Origin: BM714 sp964484935
Lineage (GTDB): Bacteria; Bacillota; Clostridia; Peptostreptococcales; BM714
Reading direction: 5' to 3'
Assembly (NCBI GenBank): GCA_964484935.1
Contig: CAZAFW010000003.1
Coordinates: 1 to 64,000 of the forward strand
DNA length: 64,000 nt
Notes under the pieces: generated by a model
Databases searched by the model: none
What the model saw: the letters and a program-made list of their open reading frames with translations, nothing else
What the model was told of the DNA's origin: nothing
Shown here: positions 1-8,300 of the stretch, piece by piece
Position numbering within the stretch: the first letter of the stretch is position 1
Layout: the number at the start of each line of letters is the position of its first letter
Position numbers and translations under genes: made by a program

Positions 1-2869
1 GGAAGTCTTTCTTTTCTTCTATTTCAGCAAGCATTTCGTTTGCCTGAGCATTTCCAAGGTCTTTTCCGAAAAGATCCATGACAGCTTTAGAAACTGCCTT
101 TGTCTTGTCTCCGTCTTCCTTGGCTTCAAGCCATGCGGCAAACGCGGCTTTTGCTTCTTCTGTAATTCCCATTTCCATTGCCTCAGTCATTAGTACTGCC
201 AGTCTGTCTCTCATTTGATTTGTTGCAAGAGCCATTCCGTATCCATACTCGGCATTGTCCTCGAAGAGGGAGTTTGCCCAAGCCGGACCTTTGCCTTCAG
301 CGTTTACAGTGTAAGGAGTAGAAGGTGCTGATCCGCCCCAGATGGATGAACATCCTGTTGCATTGGCGATGAGCATTCTGTCGCCGTAAAGCTGAGTTAC
401 AACCTTGGCGTAAGGAGTCTCTCCGCAACCTGCGCAAGCGCCTGAGAATTCGAAGAGCGGCTGTGCGAACTGGCTGCCTTTAACTGTTGTGTGTGCCATT
501 TTGTCATCTTTGACAGGAAGGCTAACAGCGTAATCCCAAGCAGGAACTTCCACGTCTGTTTGTGTTCCGATAGGTTTCATTTCAAGAGCGTTTACAGGGC
601 AGATGTCGGCGCAGTTGCCGCAGCCTGTGCAGTCAAGAGTTGAAACTTGGATTTTGTACTGAAGTCCTTCAAGTCCTTTGCCCATTGCCTTCTTGGTAGC
701 GAAACCTTCTGGAGCCGCCTTGGCTTCCTCTTCTGTAAGAAGGAAAGGTCTTATAGCCGCATGCGGGCAAACGAATGAACATTGGTTGCATTGGATACAT
801 TTGTCTGTTATCCACTCGGGAACATTTACGGCGATTCCGCGTTTCTCATAAGCTGCGGTACCAGCCGGGAATGAACCATCTTCTCTTCCGAGGAAAGCAC
901 TTACTGGAAGATCGTCACCTTTTTGAGCCGCAATCGGCTCCATAACCTTGGTTATGAATTCGGGAGCTCCTGTTTCAACAGCCGCCGCAACTTCAACTTC
1001 CAAGTCTTTCCAAGCTGCAGGCACTTCAACTTTTACAAGCTTGTTGGCTCCTGCTTCAACTGCTTCGTAGTTCATAGAAACAATCTTTTCGCCTTTCTTT
1101 CCGTAAGACTTCTTGATTGCTTCTTTAAGGTAATTGATTGCTTCTTCAACTTCGATTACCTTGGCAAGCTTGAAGAATGCGGATTGCATTATCATGTTGA
1201 TTCTGCTTCCCAGTCCAATTTCTTCAGCTATGTTTGTAGCGTTTATTGTATAGAAGTTTATGTCGTTTTCAGCGATATATTTCTTGATTCCGGATGGAAG
1301 ATGAGCTTCAAGCTCTTCAGCATTCCAAATCGTATTGAGTACGAATGTTCCACCCTTCTTGAGTCCTTTTACCAAGTCGTACTTGTCAACGTATGACTGG
1401 TTGTGGCAAGCCACATAGTCGGCTACATTGATGAGGTAAGTCGAACGGATTGGAGTTTTTCCGAAACGAAGGTGGGAAACAGTGATTCCGCCTGACTTCT
1501 TTGAGTCGTAGGAGAAGTATCCCTGTGCGTACATATCTGTGTGGTCGCCGATGATCTTGATGGCGTTTTTGTTGGCTCCGACTGTACCGTCTGATCCAAG
1601 GCCCCAGAACTTGCAACGGATTGTTCCTTCCGATTCTGTATCAATTTCTTCTTTGACTTCGAGTGAGGTGAATGTTACATCGTCGTTGATTCCAATTGTG
1701 AATTGGTTTTTCTTTTCGCCGTTCATGTTGTCGAAAACAGCCTTGAGTTGAGACGGAAGAGTGTCTTTCGAACCAAGCCCGTATCTTCCACCCAAGATTA
1801 CGGGTGCATTGTCTTTCTCGTAGTACATGTTTCTAACGTCCAGGTAGAGAGGTTCTCCCATTGCTCCCGGCTCTTTTGTTCTGTCAAGAACTGTGATCGA
1901 TTTTACTGTTGCAGGCATTACATCCATAAAATATTTTTCTGTAAAAGGTCTGTAAAGGTGAACTTTTACGAGTCCCACTTTTTCGCCTTTTGCCATAAGA
2001 TAATCCACAGTTTCTTCAGCAGCTTCAGTTACGGAACCCATTGCAACGATTACTCGTTCTGCATCCGGTGCGCCATAGTAGTTGAAAGGCTTGTACTCTC
2101 TGCCTGTAACTTCACTGATTTGCTTCATGTAGTCTGCAACGATTTCCGGAACTGCATCGTAGAAACGGTTTGCCGATTCTTTTGCCTGGAAGTAGATGTC
2201 CGGGTTTTGTGCAGTACCTTTTGTTACCGGATGCTCGGGATTGAGAGCATTCTGTCTGAATCTTTTTACTGCGTCCATGTCTACCATGTCTTTGTAAACT
2301 TCATAGTCGATGAGTTCAACCTTCTGAATCTCGTGTGAAGATCTGAATCCGTCGAAGAAATGTACAAATGGAAGGCTGGCTTTGATTGCGCTAAGGTGCG
2401 CAATTCCGCCCAGGTCGATTATTTCCTGGATGCTTCCTGATGCGATCATTGCGAATCCTGTCTGTCTTGCCGCCATTACGTCAGAATGGTCTCCGAAGAT
2501 TGAAAGCGCATGGCCTGCAACCGCTCTTGCACTAACATGGAAAACGCCCGGAAGAAGTTCGCCGGAAATTTTGTACATGTTTGGAATCATAAGAAGAAGA
2601 CCCTGCGATGCAGTAAATGTGCTTGTGAGCGCTCCGGCGGTCAAAGAACCGTGAACCGCACCTGATGCTCCAGCTTCCGATTGAAGCTCAGAAACCTTTA
2701 CCTGTTGACCGAAAATGTTCTTGCGGCCGTTGGCGGACCATGCATCTATGTATTCCGCCATTGGTGATGATGGAGTGATCGGGAAGATCGCGGCTACATC
2801 TGTGAACGCATATGCTACGTGCGCTGCAGCCGTATTTCCATCCATTGTCTTGAAAACTTTGTTGCTCAT
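1..2869 (-). CDS. nifJ: Pyruvate:ferredoxin (flavodoxin) oxidoreductase, 3' end cut by the window edge
   Basis: Decarboxylates pyruvate to acetyl-CoA and passes electrons to ferredoxin; a cytoplasmic central enzyme of anaerobes. About 956 N-terminal residues of the usual ~1170-1200 are present, and the frame is open to base 1. The N-terminus (MSNKVFKTMDGNTAAAHVAY...) is the classic PFOR start with the ITPSSPMAEY pyruvate-site segment. Two ferredoxin-type clusters are visible: CIQCNQCSFVCP near residue 690 and CTGCGNCADIC near residue 750. The thiamine-pyrophosphate domain follows with GACAGCGET near residue 810, the third cluster region. The start ATG has GGGGGTG ten bases upstream and a near-consensus promoter further up. 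It appears monocistronic at its 5' end. The identification is firm; the only uncertainty is the missing C-terminus. Confidence 0.95.
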   Translation of the reverse strand, partial: MSNKVFKTMDGNTAAAHVAYAFTDVAAIFPITPSSPMAEYIDAWSANGRKNIFGQQVKVSELQSEAGASGAVHGSLTAGALTSTFTASQGLLLMIPNMYKISGELLPGVFHVSARAVAGHALSIFGDHSDVMAARQTGFAMIASGSIQEIIDLGGIAHLSAIKASLPFVHFFDGFRSSHEIQKVELIDYEVYKDMVDMDAVKRFRQNALNPEHPVTKGTAQNPDIYFQAKESANRFYDAVPEIVADYMKQISEVTGREYKPFNYYGAPDAERVIVAMGSVTEAAEETVDYLMAKGEKVGLVKVHLYRPFTEKYFMDVMPATVKSITVLDRTKEPGAMGEPLYLDVRNMYYEKDNAPVILGGRYGLGSKDTLPSQLKAVFDNMNGEKKNQFTIGINDDVTFTSLEVKEEIDTESEGTIRCKFWGLGSDGTVGANKNAIKIIGDHTDMYAQGYFSYDSKKSGGITVSHLRFGKTPIRSTYLINVADYVACHNQSYVDKYDLVKGLKKGGTFVLNTIWNAEELEAHLPSGIKKYIAENDINFYTINATNIAEEIGLGSRINMIMQSAFFKLAKVIEVEEAINYLKEAIKKSYGKKGEKIVSMNYEAVEAGANKLVKVEVPAAWKDLEVEVAAAVETGAPEFITKVMEPIAAQKGDDLPVSAFLGREDGSFPAGTAAYEKRGIAVNVPEWITDKCIQCNQCSFVCPHAAIRPFLLTEEEAKAAPEGFATKKAMGKGLEGLQYKIQVSTLDCTGCGNCADICPVNALEMKPIGTQTDVEVPAWDYAVSLPVKDDKMAHTTVKGSQFAQPLFEFSGACAGCGETPYAKVVTQLYGDRMLIANATGCSSIWGGSAPSTPYTVNAEGKGPAWANSLFEDNAEYGYGMALATNQMRDRLAVLMTEAMEMGITEEAKAAFAAWLEAKEDGDKTKAVSKAVMDLFGKDLGNAQANEMLAEIEEKKDF

Positions 2870-2922
2870 TGAAATACACCCCCATGTGTTTTTGAATGTT
2901 TTTAAACGCGCATGCTAACACT

Positions 2923-2951
2923 AGTATAGTATACAATATACCTATAGTCAA
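2923..2951 (-). promoter_or_regulatory. Sigma-A promoter of the PFOR gene
   Basis: TTGACT (2946-2951) and TATACT (2923-2928) are separated by exactly 17 bases, reading into the PFOR gene. The region is very A+T-rich. The mRNA would have a 5' leader of about 45-50 bases. Confidence 0.75.
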
Positions 2952-3000
2952 CGTTACCTTTTTAACAATATTTTTTTTTACTGCAAAACCCATTTAAAGC

Positions 3001-3049
3001 AAAAAAAGAGGATTCCAGCTGCATTTTCTTTTGCAAAATTGCAGCTGGA
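3001..3049 (-). terminator. Rho-independent terminator of the radical SAM gene
   Basis: A perfect 10-bp stem (3014-3023 with 3040-3049, TCCAGCTGCA and its complement) is followed on the minus strand by TCC and then a TCTTTTTTT run. It lies just after the stop at 3058 and separates this gene from PFOR, which has its own promoter. Confidence 0.8.
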
Positions 3050-3057
3050 GACTTCTA

Positions 3058-4422
3058 TTATGCCAGCCTCTTTCTTTTTTTTGTTTCTTTCTCTTTCAAT
3101 AGATCATCTGCTACCTGAGCCCAATCCAAAGCAGGCTTTTGGCATTTGCAAAATAGCTCTTCCGGTGTTTCCATGTCGGCCGGTTGGGTGGAATGGGCAT
3201 CCGCTTCTTTTACCATTTCAACGAGCTTTTGGGGATTGTCAAACATGGGACACGGCCTGAGGTGGTTACTGTTGAAAGGATGATGCCTGCGGTACTGCAT
3301 GAAGATCGGCGATTTTAATGCATCAAGCAATGACACATCCTTTATGTTTACATTTGAATAATGTATGAAAGCGCACGGCTCCACATCTCCATTGGCGTTT
3401 ATATGAAGATAGTTCCTGCCTCCCGCTATGCAACCGCTTACATACTCTCCGTCGTTCCAGAAGTCGAGTACGAATATGGGCTTGCCCGATCTTATTTCCC
3501 TTACCCTTCTATACATGTGCGCCCTTTGTCCGCTGGAAGCAATCAAACTTGTGTCTGCATCCTTTCCGAGAGGCATGTAAGTGAAATACCATCCGAAAAG
3601 GCAACCCTTGTCCGCGACAAAATCAATATATTCGTCGGATCCGACCATTTCGGTGTTCTTGCTGTGGTAGCATGTCGAAAACCCAAACAATATGCCGTGG
3701 CGCTTAAGCGTATCCATCGCCCTTACGACTTTTTTGAATGTGCCCTTGCCCCTCCTCATGTCGGTTTCTTTTTGGAAACCTTCCACGCTTATGGCAAAAG
3801 CTATGTTGCCGAGCCTCTGCACTTCCTTTGCGAACGGCTCGTCTATTAGTGTTCCGTTTGTGAAGGCAAGAAACATGCAGTCGTCGTGAATTTCAGCCAG
3901 GCGAAGTATGTCCTTCTTCCTCATTGTTGGCTCTCCACCCGAATATATGTACATGTATGTGCCTATTTCCTTGCCTTGCCGGATTATACGGTCAAGCGTT
4001 TCAAAGTCGAGCTCGTCGTTTTTGTCGTATTCGGCGGCCCAGCATCCTATGCACTTGAGATTGCACCTGGTTGTAGGATCCATCAGTACAGCCCATGGTA
4101 TGTTGCAGTCGTTTTCCTCTTCGGCTCGCTTGGCATCCTGCCTTCCGTACAGATAGGAATTCAATACGAAATTTTTTATAAGCTTCCTCCTTACATTGGG
4201 ATGGAGCTCGGACAAAGCTTTTTCCATAAACTTTCTGGTGTTGCCCTCCTTGTTGTTCCATTCTTTCGATACAGCCTTCATTACCTTTTTGTTGTCGCCT
4301 TCCGCGGCAATTTTGGAACCAAGGCCAATCATTTTCCCCAGATTCCTTACCGGGTCCTTGTCGAGATATCTTATCCCCTCTTCGACAAGCAACCTTTCTG
4401 TACTTCTTTTTATTGCATTCAT
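3058..4422 (-). CDS. Radical SAM protein with C-terminal SPASM-like cysteines
   Basis: A 454-residue radical SAM enzyme, substrate unknown. The [4Fe-4S] motif is CNLKCIGC (Cys120, 124, 127), preceded by a ~110-residue helical N-terminal extension. GGEPT follows about 40 residues later, as expected for the SAM-binding region. C-terminal cysteines (SGCIAGG, DVEPCAF, LRPCPMF) resemble SPASM/twitch auxiliary-cluster ligands. The frame could open upstream at a GTG (4446) or ATG (4440), but those lie inside a TetR-type operator. The ATG at 4422 has AAAGGGG nine bases away, so it is preferred. The gene sits 49 bases behind the TetR gene and a second operator copy occupies that gap, so it is probably the regulated target. 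Confidence 0.85.
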   Translation of the reverse strand: MNAIKRSTERLLVEEGIRYLDKDPVRNLGKMIGLGSKIAAEGDNKKVMKAVSKEWNNKEGNTRKFMEKALSELHPNVRRKLIKNFVLNSYLYGRQDAKRAEEENDCNIPWAVLMDPTTRCNLKCIGCWAAEYDKNDELDFETLDRIIRQGKEIGTYMYIYSGGEPTMRKKDILRLAEIHDDCMFLAFTNGTLIDEPFAKEVQRLGNIAFAISVEGFQKETDMRRGKGTFKKVVRAMDTLKRHGILFGFSTCYHSKNTEMVGSDEYIDFVADKGCLFGWYFTYMPLGKDADTSLIASSGQRAHMYRRVREIRSGKPIFVLDFWNDGEYVSGCIAGGRNYLHINANGDVEPCAFIHYSNVNIKDVSLLDALKSPIFMQYRRHHPFNSNHLRPCPMFDNPQKLVEMVKEADAHSTQPADMETPEELFCKCQKPALDWAQVADDLLKEKETKKRKRLA

Positions 4423-4439
4423 TCCTCCACCCCTTTTCA

Positions 4440-4455
4440 TTGACACTTGTGTCTA
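4440..4455. promoter_or_regulatory. TetR-type operator in the tetR-radical SAM gap
   Basis: TTGACACTTGTGTCTA matches the 16-base palindrome upstream of tetR at 14 of 16 positions. Both copies keep the GACAC-NN-GTGTC core. It lies between tetR and the preferred start of the radical SAM gene. Confidence 0.65.
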
Positions 4456-4471
4456 TTTAAAATCAAAATTT

Positions 4472-5059
4472 TTAAATCCTGAGTCCATCGAGCAAGACAC
4501 CCAGCAGCTTCAGTTTTCTATCCACATCGACTTCTTCGTTGAATGCCATTTGCAAAAGCAAGCCTTCTGTGAATATGTAAATGAGGTCCGCCATTGCCTT
4601 CAAATCGAATTGCTTCAGCTGTCCTTTCTCCACTCCGCGCTCCAGTATTTCGACAAAATGATCCTTGATCAATTGTGTCTGAGCCTGCAACTTTTCGCTT
4701 ACCCTGTTTTCTTCCCTGCTCATTACAAGCCAAAGCTCGACTATGACCAAAATCAAATCATTCTTTCCGTAGTCGTCTATTGTCTGACGCACTATTTTTC
4801 CTATTGCTGTCAATGCGCAATCTTCAGAAGCCATTATTGCGTCAAAATCCTTCCGCACGCTTTCGAAAGCCTTGTCGACAGCAAAATCATAAATTTCATT
4901 TTTATTCTTGAAGTATTGATAGAAATTAGTCCTTCCCATTCCGCTTCTTTTTGCTATGTCCGATATTTTGGCGCTGTAATATCCTTTTTCCACAAAAACC
5001 TCTATGGCTTTAAAGGCTATTTCCTTTTTTTTCTCCTGGTAGTCGACTATTTTGGGCAT
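4472..5059 (-). CDS. TetR/AcrR family transcriptional regulator
   Basis: A 195-residue dimeric repressor, the normal family length. The N-terminal helix-turn-helix is clear (FVEKGYYSAKISDIAKRSGMGRTNFYQYFKNKNEIYDFAV, residues ~20-60), followed by an all-helical ligand domain with no recognisable ligand signature. The start at 5059 is chosen because AAGGAG sits six bases before it; an upstream in-frame ATG at 5092 has no such site. Two copies of a GACAC-NN-GTGTC palindrome, one over its own promoter and one before the radical SAM gene, point to autoregulation and control of that gene (inference). Confidence 0.9.
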   Translation of the reverse strand: MPKIVDYQEKKKEIAFKAIEVFVEKGYYSAKISDIAKRSGMGRTNFYQYFKNKNEIYDFAVDKAFESVRKDFDAIMASEDCALTAIGKIVRQTIDDYGKNDLILVIVELWLVMSREENRVSEKLQAQTQLIKDHFVEILERGVEKGQLKQFDLKAMADLIYIFTEGLLLQMAFNEEVDVDRKLKLLGVLLDGLRI

Positions 5060-5096
5060 TTGGATCTCCTTGTGCTTTCTATTTCTGTGCATATCA

Positions 5097-5124
5097 ATTA
5101 TAACATCGTTGACACATGTGTCAA
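5097..5124 (-). promoter_or_regulatory. tetR promoter overlapped by a perfect 16-bp palindromic operator
   Basis: A consensus -35 TTGACA (5119-5124) and consensus -10 TATAAT (5097-5102) are 16 bases apart. The palindrome TTGACACATGTGTCAA (5109-5124) covers the -35 box and half of the spacer, so a bound repressor would block RNA polymerase. Confidence 0.8.
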
Positions 5125-5135
5125 TATAAAAATAT

Positions 5136-5160
5136 GGAAAAGGGACGGCATAGCCGTCCC
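5136..5160 (-). terminator. Terminator after the BlaR1-type gene
   Basis: GGGACGGC (5153-5160 read on minus) pairs with GCCGTCCC (5142-5149) around a 3-base loop, followed by TTTTCC. It lies 11 bases after the stop of the M56 peptidase gene. Confidence 0.75.
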
Positions 5161-5170
5161 CGGTTTCTTA

Positions 5171-7219
5171 TCATGGGACATACTGCTCTGTTATGCTTTC
5201 CACATATCTGCCTTTTTTGACAATCCAAAACGGAGGGGCGAAGCCTCCCTCGTATGAGTTTATGTGATCGGCAAATTCACTTGCATCGGTTGTGGTATAT
5301 GTCTGTTCATCCCCATATTTTCTGTTCCAATCCAAAATGGTGTACTCTGTATTTTCGTCCACCTCGAATGTCTGGGGCCAGCTTTCGGGATTGTATATGT
5401 AGAATCCGCCCGGCATGTCGTCATCCTTGGAAAGGCCCAGCTCCCTTATGCGTTCCTCGTCATCGTATGTCAGCCACTCCACCCGGTCCAGATGGAAGTA
5501 GCTTCTCTCGGTGTCGAAGTCGGACACAAAGCCCAGAAACCTGCTTTCGGGAACAGCCATGAAGTCCTGTATCGTTGCGGGATTTTTTATTTCGGTTTCG
5601 TCCAAATCCGTTGTCTGCCCCAATACTTCCACAATGTATTCCAAAGCAACCTGGTCCGGGTCAAGGAGTCCCGTGCGATGTCCATTGTCGGCTTCCTTTT
5701 GAAGCTCATCATAATAGTAAACTGTGGAAGAAGACGCCTGGGGATCACTATAGTATACGCTGCCGTTTCCGTCCATCCAGCGCTCTACGCACCAAATGCC
5801 TGTCTCTCCCTGCCTTGCCGGCTGGGAAAGCAAGAGGCGAGCCGTCTCTCCCGTAGACATTGTGAAATTCGCTACTGCGTGGTTTCCTTCATAGCTTTCA
5901 CCCGGAAGAAGTCCTTTGCGCTCCAAAAATTCCCTTAAAGCCGTTTCATATCCCGATACTGTGCCCCCCATTTCCCCCGAACGGATTGCGCCCAAAAGTT
6001 CGGGGCTTCCCTTTTCATATGAAAATACAAGTATGGGTTTGCCCATGCTTCCGTCCTCAGTGATCCATCCGTCGATCTGGTTCATGCCTCCGGCCATTGC
6101 AACCTCGTCAATGTTGCCTGGCTTTATCCTGTATTCTATTTTCCATAGTTCGATTCTGTAGCCTGTCAATTGGTCGAATGATTGCATTTTTTCAAGATTG
6201 ATTATCTTGCTGTCCTCAACTTTGAAGTAGTTTTCATACATCTCGACCTCGCTGTCCAAATATTCCATGGCATAATCATCCACCGTTTTGTGCTTCACAT
6301 CCAGATTTGTCACAAGCCCGATTAGAATTGCCGAAACAACTGCCAATGCAAGAACCACAATCCAAAATGCCGGTTTCCTGTAATTAAGTATGTTTTTAAT
6401 CCTGCCCTTGGGGTTGCTCTCTCCAAAAGCAAGCGGGCATGGTCCGATTGTCCTCCCTGCAGAAAAAGAAAGAAGAGATGACGAGTAGTCCTTCTTTATT
6501 CCGCTTCCCATTTTCCTTATTACGCTTTCATCGCAAGACAGCTCCATATCCTCGCTCATAAGGTAAAAGGCAGCCCAAACAAAAGGATTGAACCAGTGCA
6601 TGCAGAGAATCAGAAAGGCGACCGGCTTTATTATGTGGTCGAACCTTTTTATGTGCGTCTCTTCATGCTTTATTATGTATGATTTCTCGTTTTCCGTAAG
6701 ATTGGCCGGAATATATATACGGGGATTTACAATGCCGAATACAAAAGGCGTTTTCATTCCTTCCATCTCGTATATATTGTCTCTTACATGTTTTGAATGC
6801 TTCAGCCTTTTGCAAAGCCTAAGCATCGAAATCACGCTGAAGCATAGCAGCAGCAAAGCACCGCCTACCCAGACCGCCGTGCCTGCCGATATCCAAATTT
6901 GCATGGGCTCCGTTCCCGCCGCCGCATCGACGGCAATCGAAACGTTTGCCCCCGTACCATTTAAGCCCGCATCCCCGCCATGCGGAATGACTGCGGCTCG
7001 AATTATGTCCTTGGGAACGGATTGGGCTTTCGACGGGACAAGGCTGAAAGCTCCTTTTAAAGAAAACGGACAGGCCAGCCTGAACAAGGCGGCCGACCAA
7101 AGCGCGTATGAAAAAATTTTGGGAAATCTCCTTAGCAAAAGCCGGGCAAGCATTATAAAAAGAATTACATATGCACCAGTTATGCTCATGTCCAGAATAC
7201 GTAAAAATATTTTTTCCAT
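5171..7219 (-). CDS. BlaR1/MecR1-like M56 family membrane metallopeptidase sensor
   Basis: A 682-residue membrane sensor-protease partner of the BlaI-type repressor encoded just upstream. Four N-terminal membrane segments are interrupted by the zinc-protease motif HEETH (residues ~185-189), with a third-ligand-type segment (SEDMELSCDE) about 45 residues on. Another membrane helix at ~285-305 leads to a ~370-residue extracytoplasmic C-terminal domain. That domain lacks the SxxK/SxN/KTG penicillin-binding signature of BlaR1, so the signal is probably not a beta-lactam (inference). The first in-frame ATG (7225) abuts the GGAGG; the ATG at 7219 has it seven bases away and is preferred. The 5' end overlaps or abuts the blaI stop, so the two are co-translated. 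Confidence 0.88.
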   Translation of the reverse strand: MEKIFLRILDMSITGAYVILFIMLARLLLRRFPKIFSYALWSAALFRLACPFSLKGAFSLVPSKAQSVPKDIIRAAVIPHGGDAGLNGTGANVSIAVDAAAGTEPMQIWISAGTAVWVGGALLLLCFSVISMLRLCKRLKHSKHVRDNIYEMEGMKTPFVFGIVNPRIYIPANLTENEKSYIIKHEETHIKRFDHIIKPVAFLILCMHWFNPFVWAAFYLMSEDMELSCDESVIRKMGSGIKKDYSSSLLSFSAGRTIGPCPLAFGESNPKGRIKNILNYRKPAFWIVVLALAVVSAILIGLVTNLDVKHKTVDDYAMEYLDSEVEMYENYFKVEDSKIINLEKMQSFDQLTGYRIELWKIEYRIKPGNIDEVAMAGGMNQIDGWITEDGSMGKPILVFSYEKGSPELLGAIRSGEMGGTVSGYETALREFLERKGLLPGESYEGNHAVANFTMSTGETARLLLSQPARQGETGIWCVERWMDGNGSVYYSDPQASSSTVYYYDELQKEADNGHRTGLLDPDQVALEYIVEVLGQTTDLDETEIKNPATIQDFMAVPESRFLGFVSDFDTERSYFHLDRVEWLTYDDEERIRELGLSKDDDMPGGFYIYNPESWPQTFEVDENTEYTILDWNRKYGDEQTYTTTDASEFADHINSYEGGFAPPFWIVKKGRYVESITEQYVP

Positions 7220-7221
7220 AT

Positions 7222-7584
7222 TCATTCCTCCTTGTGCGAATCGATCAGCTTTTGCAGCTCATCTATTTCCTTCTTGCTCAATTTTTTATTGCTTGCAAAT
7301 GCCGCCAAAAATCTCGGAAGCGAGCCTCCAAAGCCTCCATCGAGGATTTGTTTGCTTTGCTCTGTGTAAAATTCTTCTCTTGTAAAGACTGCCAAGACCG
7401 TTCCGTTTCTGTTCTCGAATACTCCCTTTTTCTCAAGCTTTCTCAGCATGGTATATGTGGTGGACTTCTTCCACCCTATTTCAACCCTGCACAGCTCAAC
7501 CAGCTCAGGCGAAGGTATGGGTGCCTTGGTCCAAATGATCTCGGCTAGCTTGTTTTCAGCTTCAGTGAGTCTAAATTCTTTCAT
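7222..7584 (-). CDS. BlaI/MecI/CopY family transcriptional repressor
   Basis: A 120-residue winged-helix repressor, typical family length. The DNA-binding half (LTEAENKLAEIIW...TTYTMLRKLEKKGVF) is characteristic, followed by the dimerisation tail with a PRFLAAF segment where family members are cut by the sensor protease. AAAGGAG lies nine bases before the ATG. Two GTTTAT-type palindromes overlap its promoter, so autoregulation is likely. It is the first gene of a two-gene operon with the M56 sensor; no beta-lactamase or penicillin-binding protein gene is nearby. Confidence 0.92.
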   Translation of the reverse strand: MKEFRLTEAENKLAEIIWTKAPIPSPELVELCRVEIGWKKSTTYTMLRKLEKKGVFENRNGTVLAVFTREEFYTEQSKQILDGGFGGSLPRFLAAFASNKKLSKKEIDELQKLIDSHKEE

Positions 7585-7601
7585 ATCCGCCCTCTCCTTT
7601 T

Positions 7602-7646
7602 AGTTTATATTTCATAAACCGCATACTCAGTTTACGCTTTATAAAC
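7602..7646. promoter_or_regulatory. Two BlaI-type operators upstream of the repressor gene
   Basis: Two related 18-base inverted repeats start 27 bases apart: AGTTTATATTTCATAAAC (7602-7619) and AGTTTACGCTTTATAAAC (7629-7646). The second spans the -10 box and spacer; the first lies between the transcription start and the ribosome site. The shared half-site is GTTTA(T/C), different from the TACA/TGTA half-sites of BlaI in staphylococci. Confidence 0.75.
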
Positions 7647-7657
7647 CAAATTGTCAA
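7629..7657 (-). promoter_or_regulatory. blaI-blaR1 promoter
   Basis: TTGACA (7652-7657), a 17-base spacer and TAAACT (7629-7634) read toward the repressor gene. The -10 box is embedded in the upstream operator. Confidence 0.7.
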
Positions 7658-7673
7658 CTTTTTGTTTTCATGC

Positions 7674-7701
7674 AAAGACCGCCCCAAATCGGGCGGTCTG
7701 A
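7674..7701 (-). terminator. Hairpin after the uracil-DNA glycosylase gene
   Basis: A 9-bp G+C-rich stem (AGACCGCCC, 7676-7684, with 7691-7699) around a 6-base loop. On the minus strand only TTTGC follows, so the T-run is weak, but its position 14 bases after the stop suggests it ends the long operon. Confidence 0.5.
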
Positions 7702-7714
7702 AAAAATCACGCAT

Positions 7715-8281
7715 TCAAGCCTCTGCAGATTTAATTTCGGAAAGCTTGCTTTTAATTTCAAGAAAGTCCTCCCAAAAGGGCCTCTTCTTGTTTTCGTCCC
7801 TAAGGACTGCCGCAGGATGGAAGGTGGGCATTATGAGCGTTCCGCTTTTTTCGACCCAATGCCCCCTGCTTGATGTAATCCTTATGTTGTCGCCTATGAT
7901 TTTTTTGGCGGAAACTGATCCAAGGCATACAATTATCCTCGGTTTTATTATTGCAACCTGGTACCTCAAATATGGAAGGCATGCTCGCATCTCTTCCTCA
8001 GAGGGATTTCTGTTTCCCGGCGGCCGGCATTTTACTATGTTGCCTATGTAGACATCTTGTCGCGACATTCCTATTCCTTCGATGGCTTTCTCAAGCAAGA
8101 CCCCTGCCTTCCCGACGAATGTGCGTCCGGACTGGTCCTCATAGTATCCCGGACCCTCGCCTATGAAAAATATGTCGGCTTTTTCGTCCCCGTCTCCAAA
8201 TACCAAGCGGTTTCTGGTCGCATGAAGCGGACATTTTCGGCAGCGCTCACAATAATTTTTTAGTTCTAAAAGCGTATACAT
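7715..8281 (-). CDS. Type 4 (iron-sulfur) uracil-DNA glycosylase
   Basis: Removes uracil from DNA, the first step of base excision repair. The 188-residue protein shows family 4 features: CERC at residues 11-14 and the later pair in VKCRPPGNRNP and MRAC as the four cluster ligands, motif A GEGPG with the catalytic/base-binding segment, and the C-terminal FHPAAVLR motif. The ATG at 8281 is chosen over an upstream TTG because GGGGG lies about 8 bases before it. It is 19 bases behind galU, at the end of the long run of co-directional genes. Confidence 0.93.
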   Translation of the reverse strand: MYTLLELKNYCERCRKCPLHATRNRLVFGDGDEKADIFFIGEGPGYYEDQSGRTFVGKAGVLLEKAIEGIGMSRQDVYIGNIVKCRPPGNRNPSEEEMRACLPYLRYQVAIIKPRIIVCLGSVSAKKIIGDNIRITSSRGHWVEKSGTLIMPTFHPAAVLRDENKKRPFWEDFLEIKSKLSEIKSAEA

Positions 8282-8300
8282 CCAATACCCCCACAATCAT

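Noticed and set aside
923..2338. Plus-strand open frames of 157 and 211 codons
   Set aside because: They are antisense to the PFOR gene, have no ribosome site and look like translated complement (rich in Phe, Cys, Ser).
2688..2993. Minus-strand 101-codon frame over the PFOR promoter
   Set aside because: It overlaps the promoter and the start of PFOR in another frame and lacks a ribosome site.
4196..5257. Plus-strand frame of 353 codons across the tetR region
   Set aside because: It runs antisense through the tetR gene and its operators; composition is that of a shadow frame.
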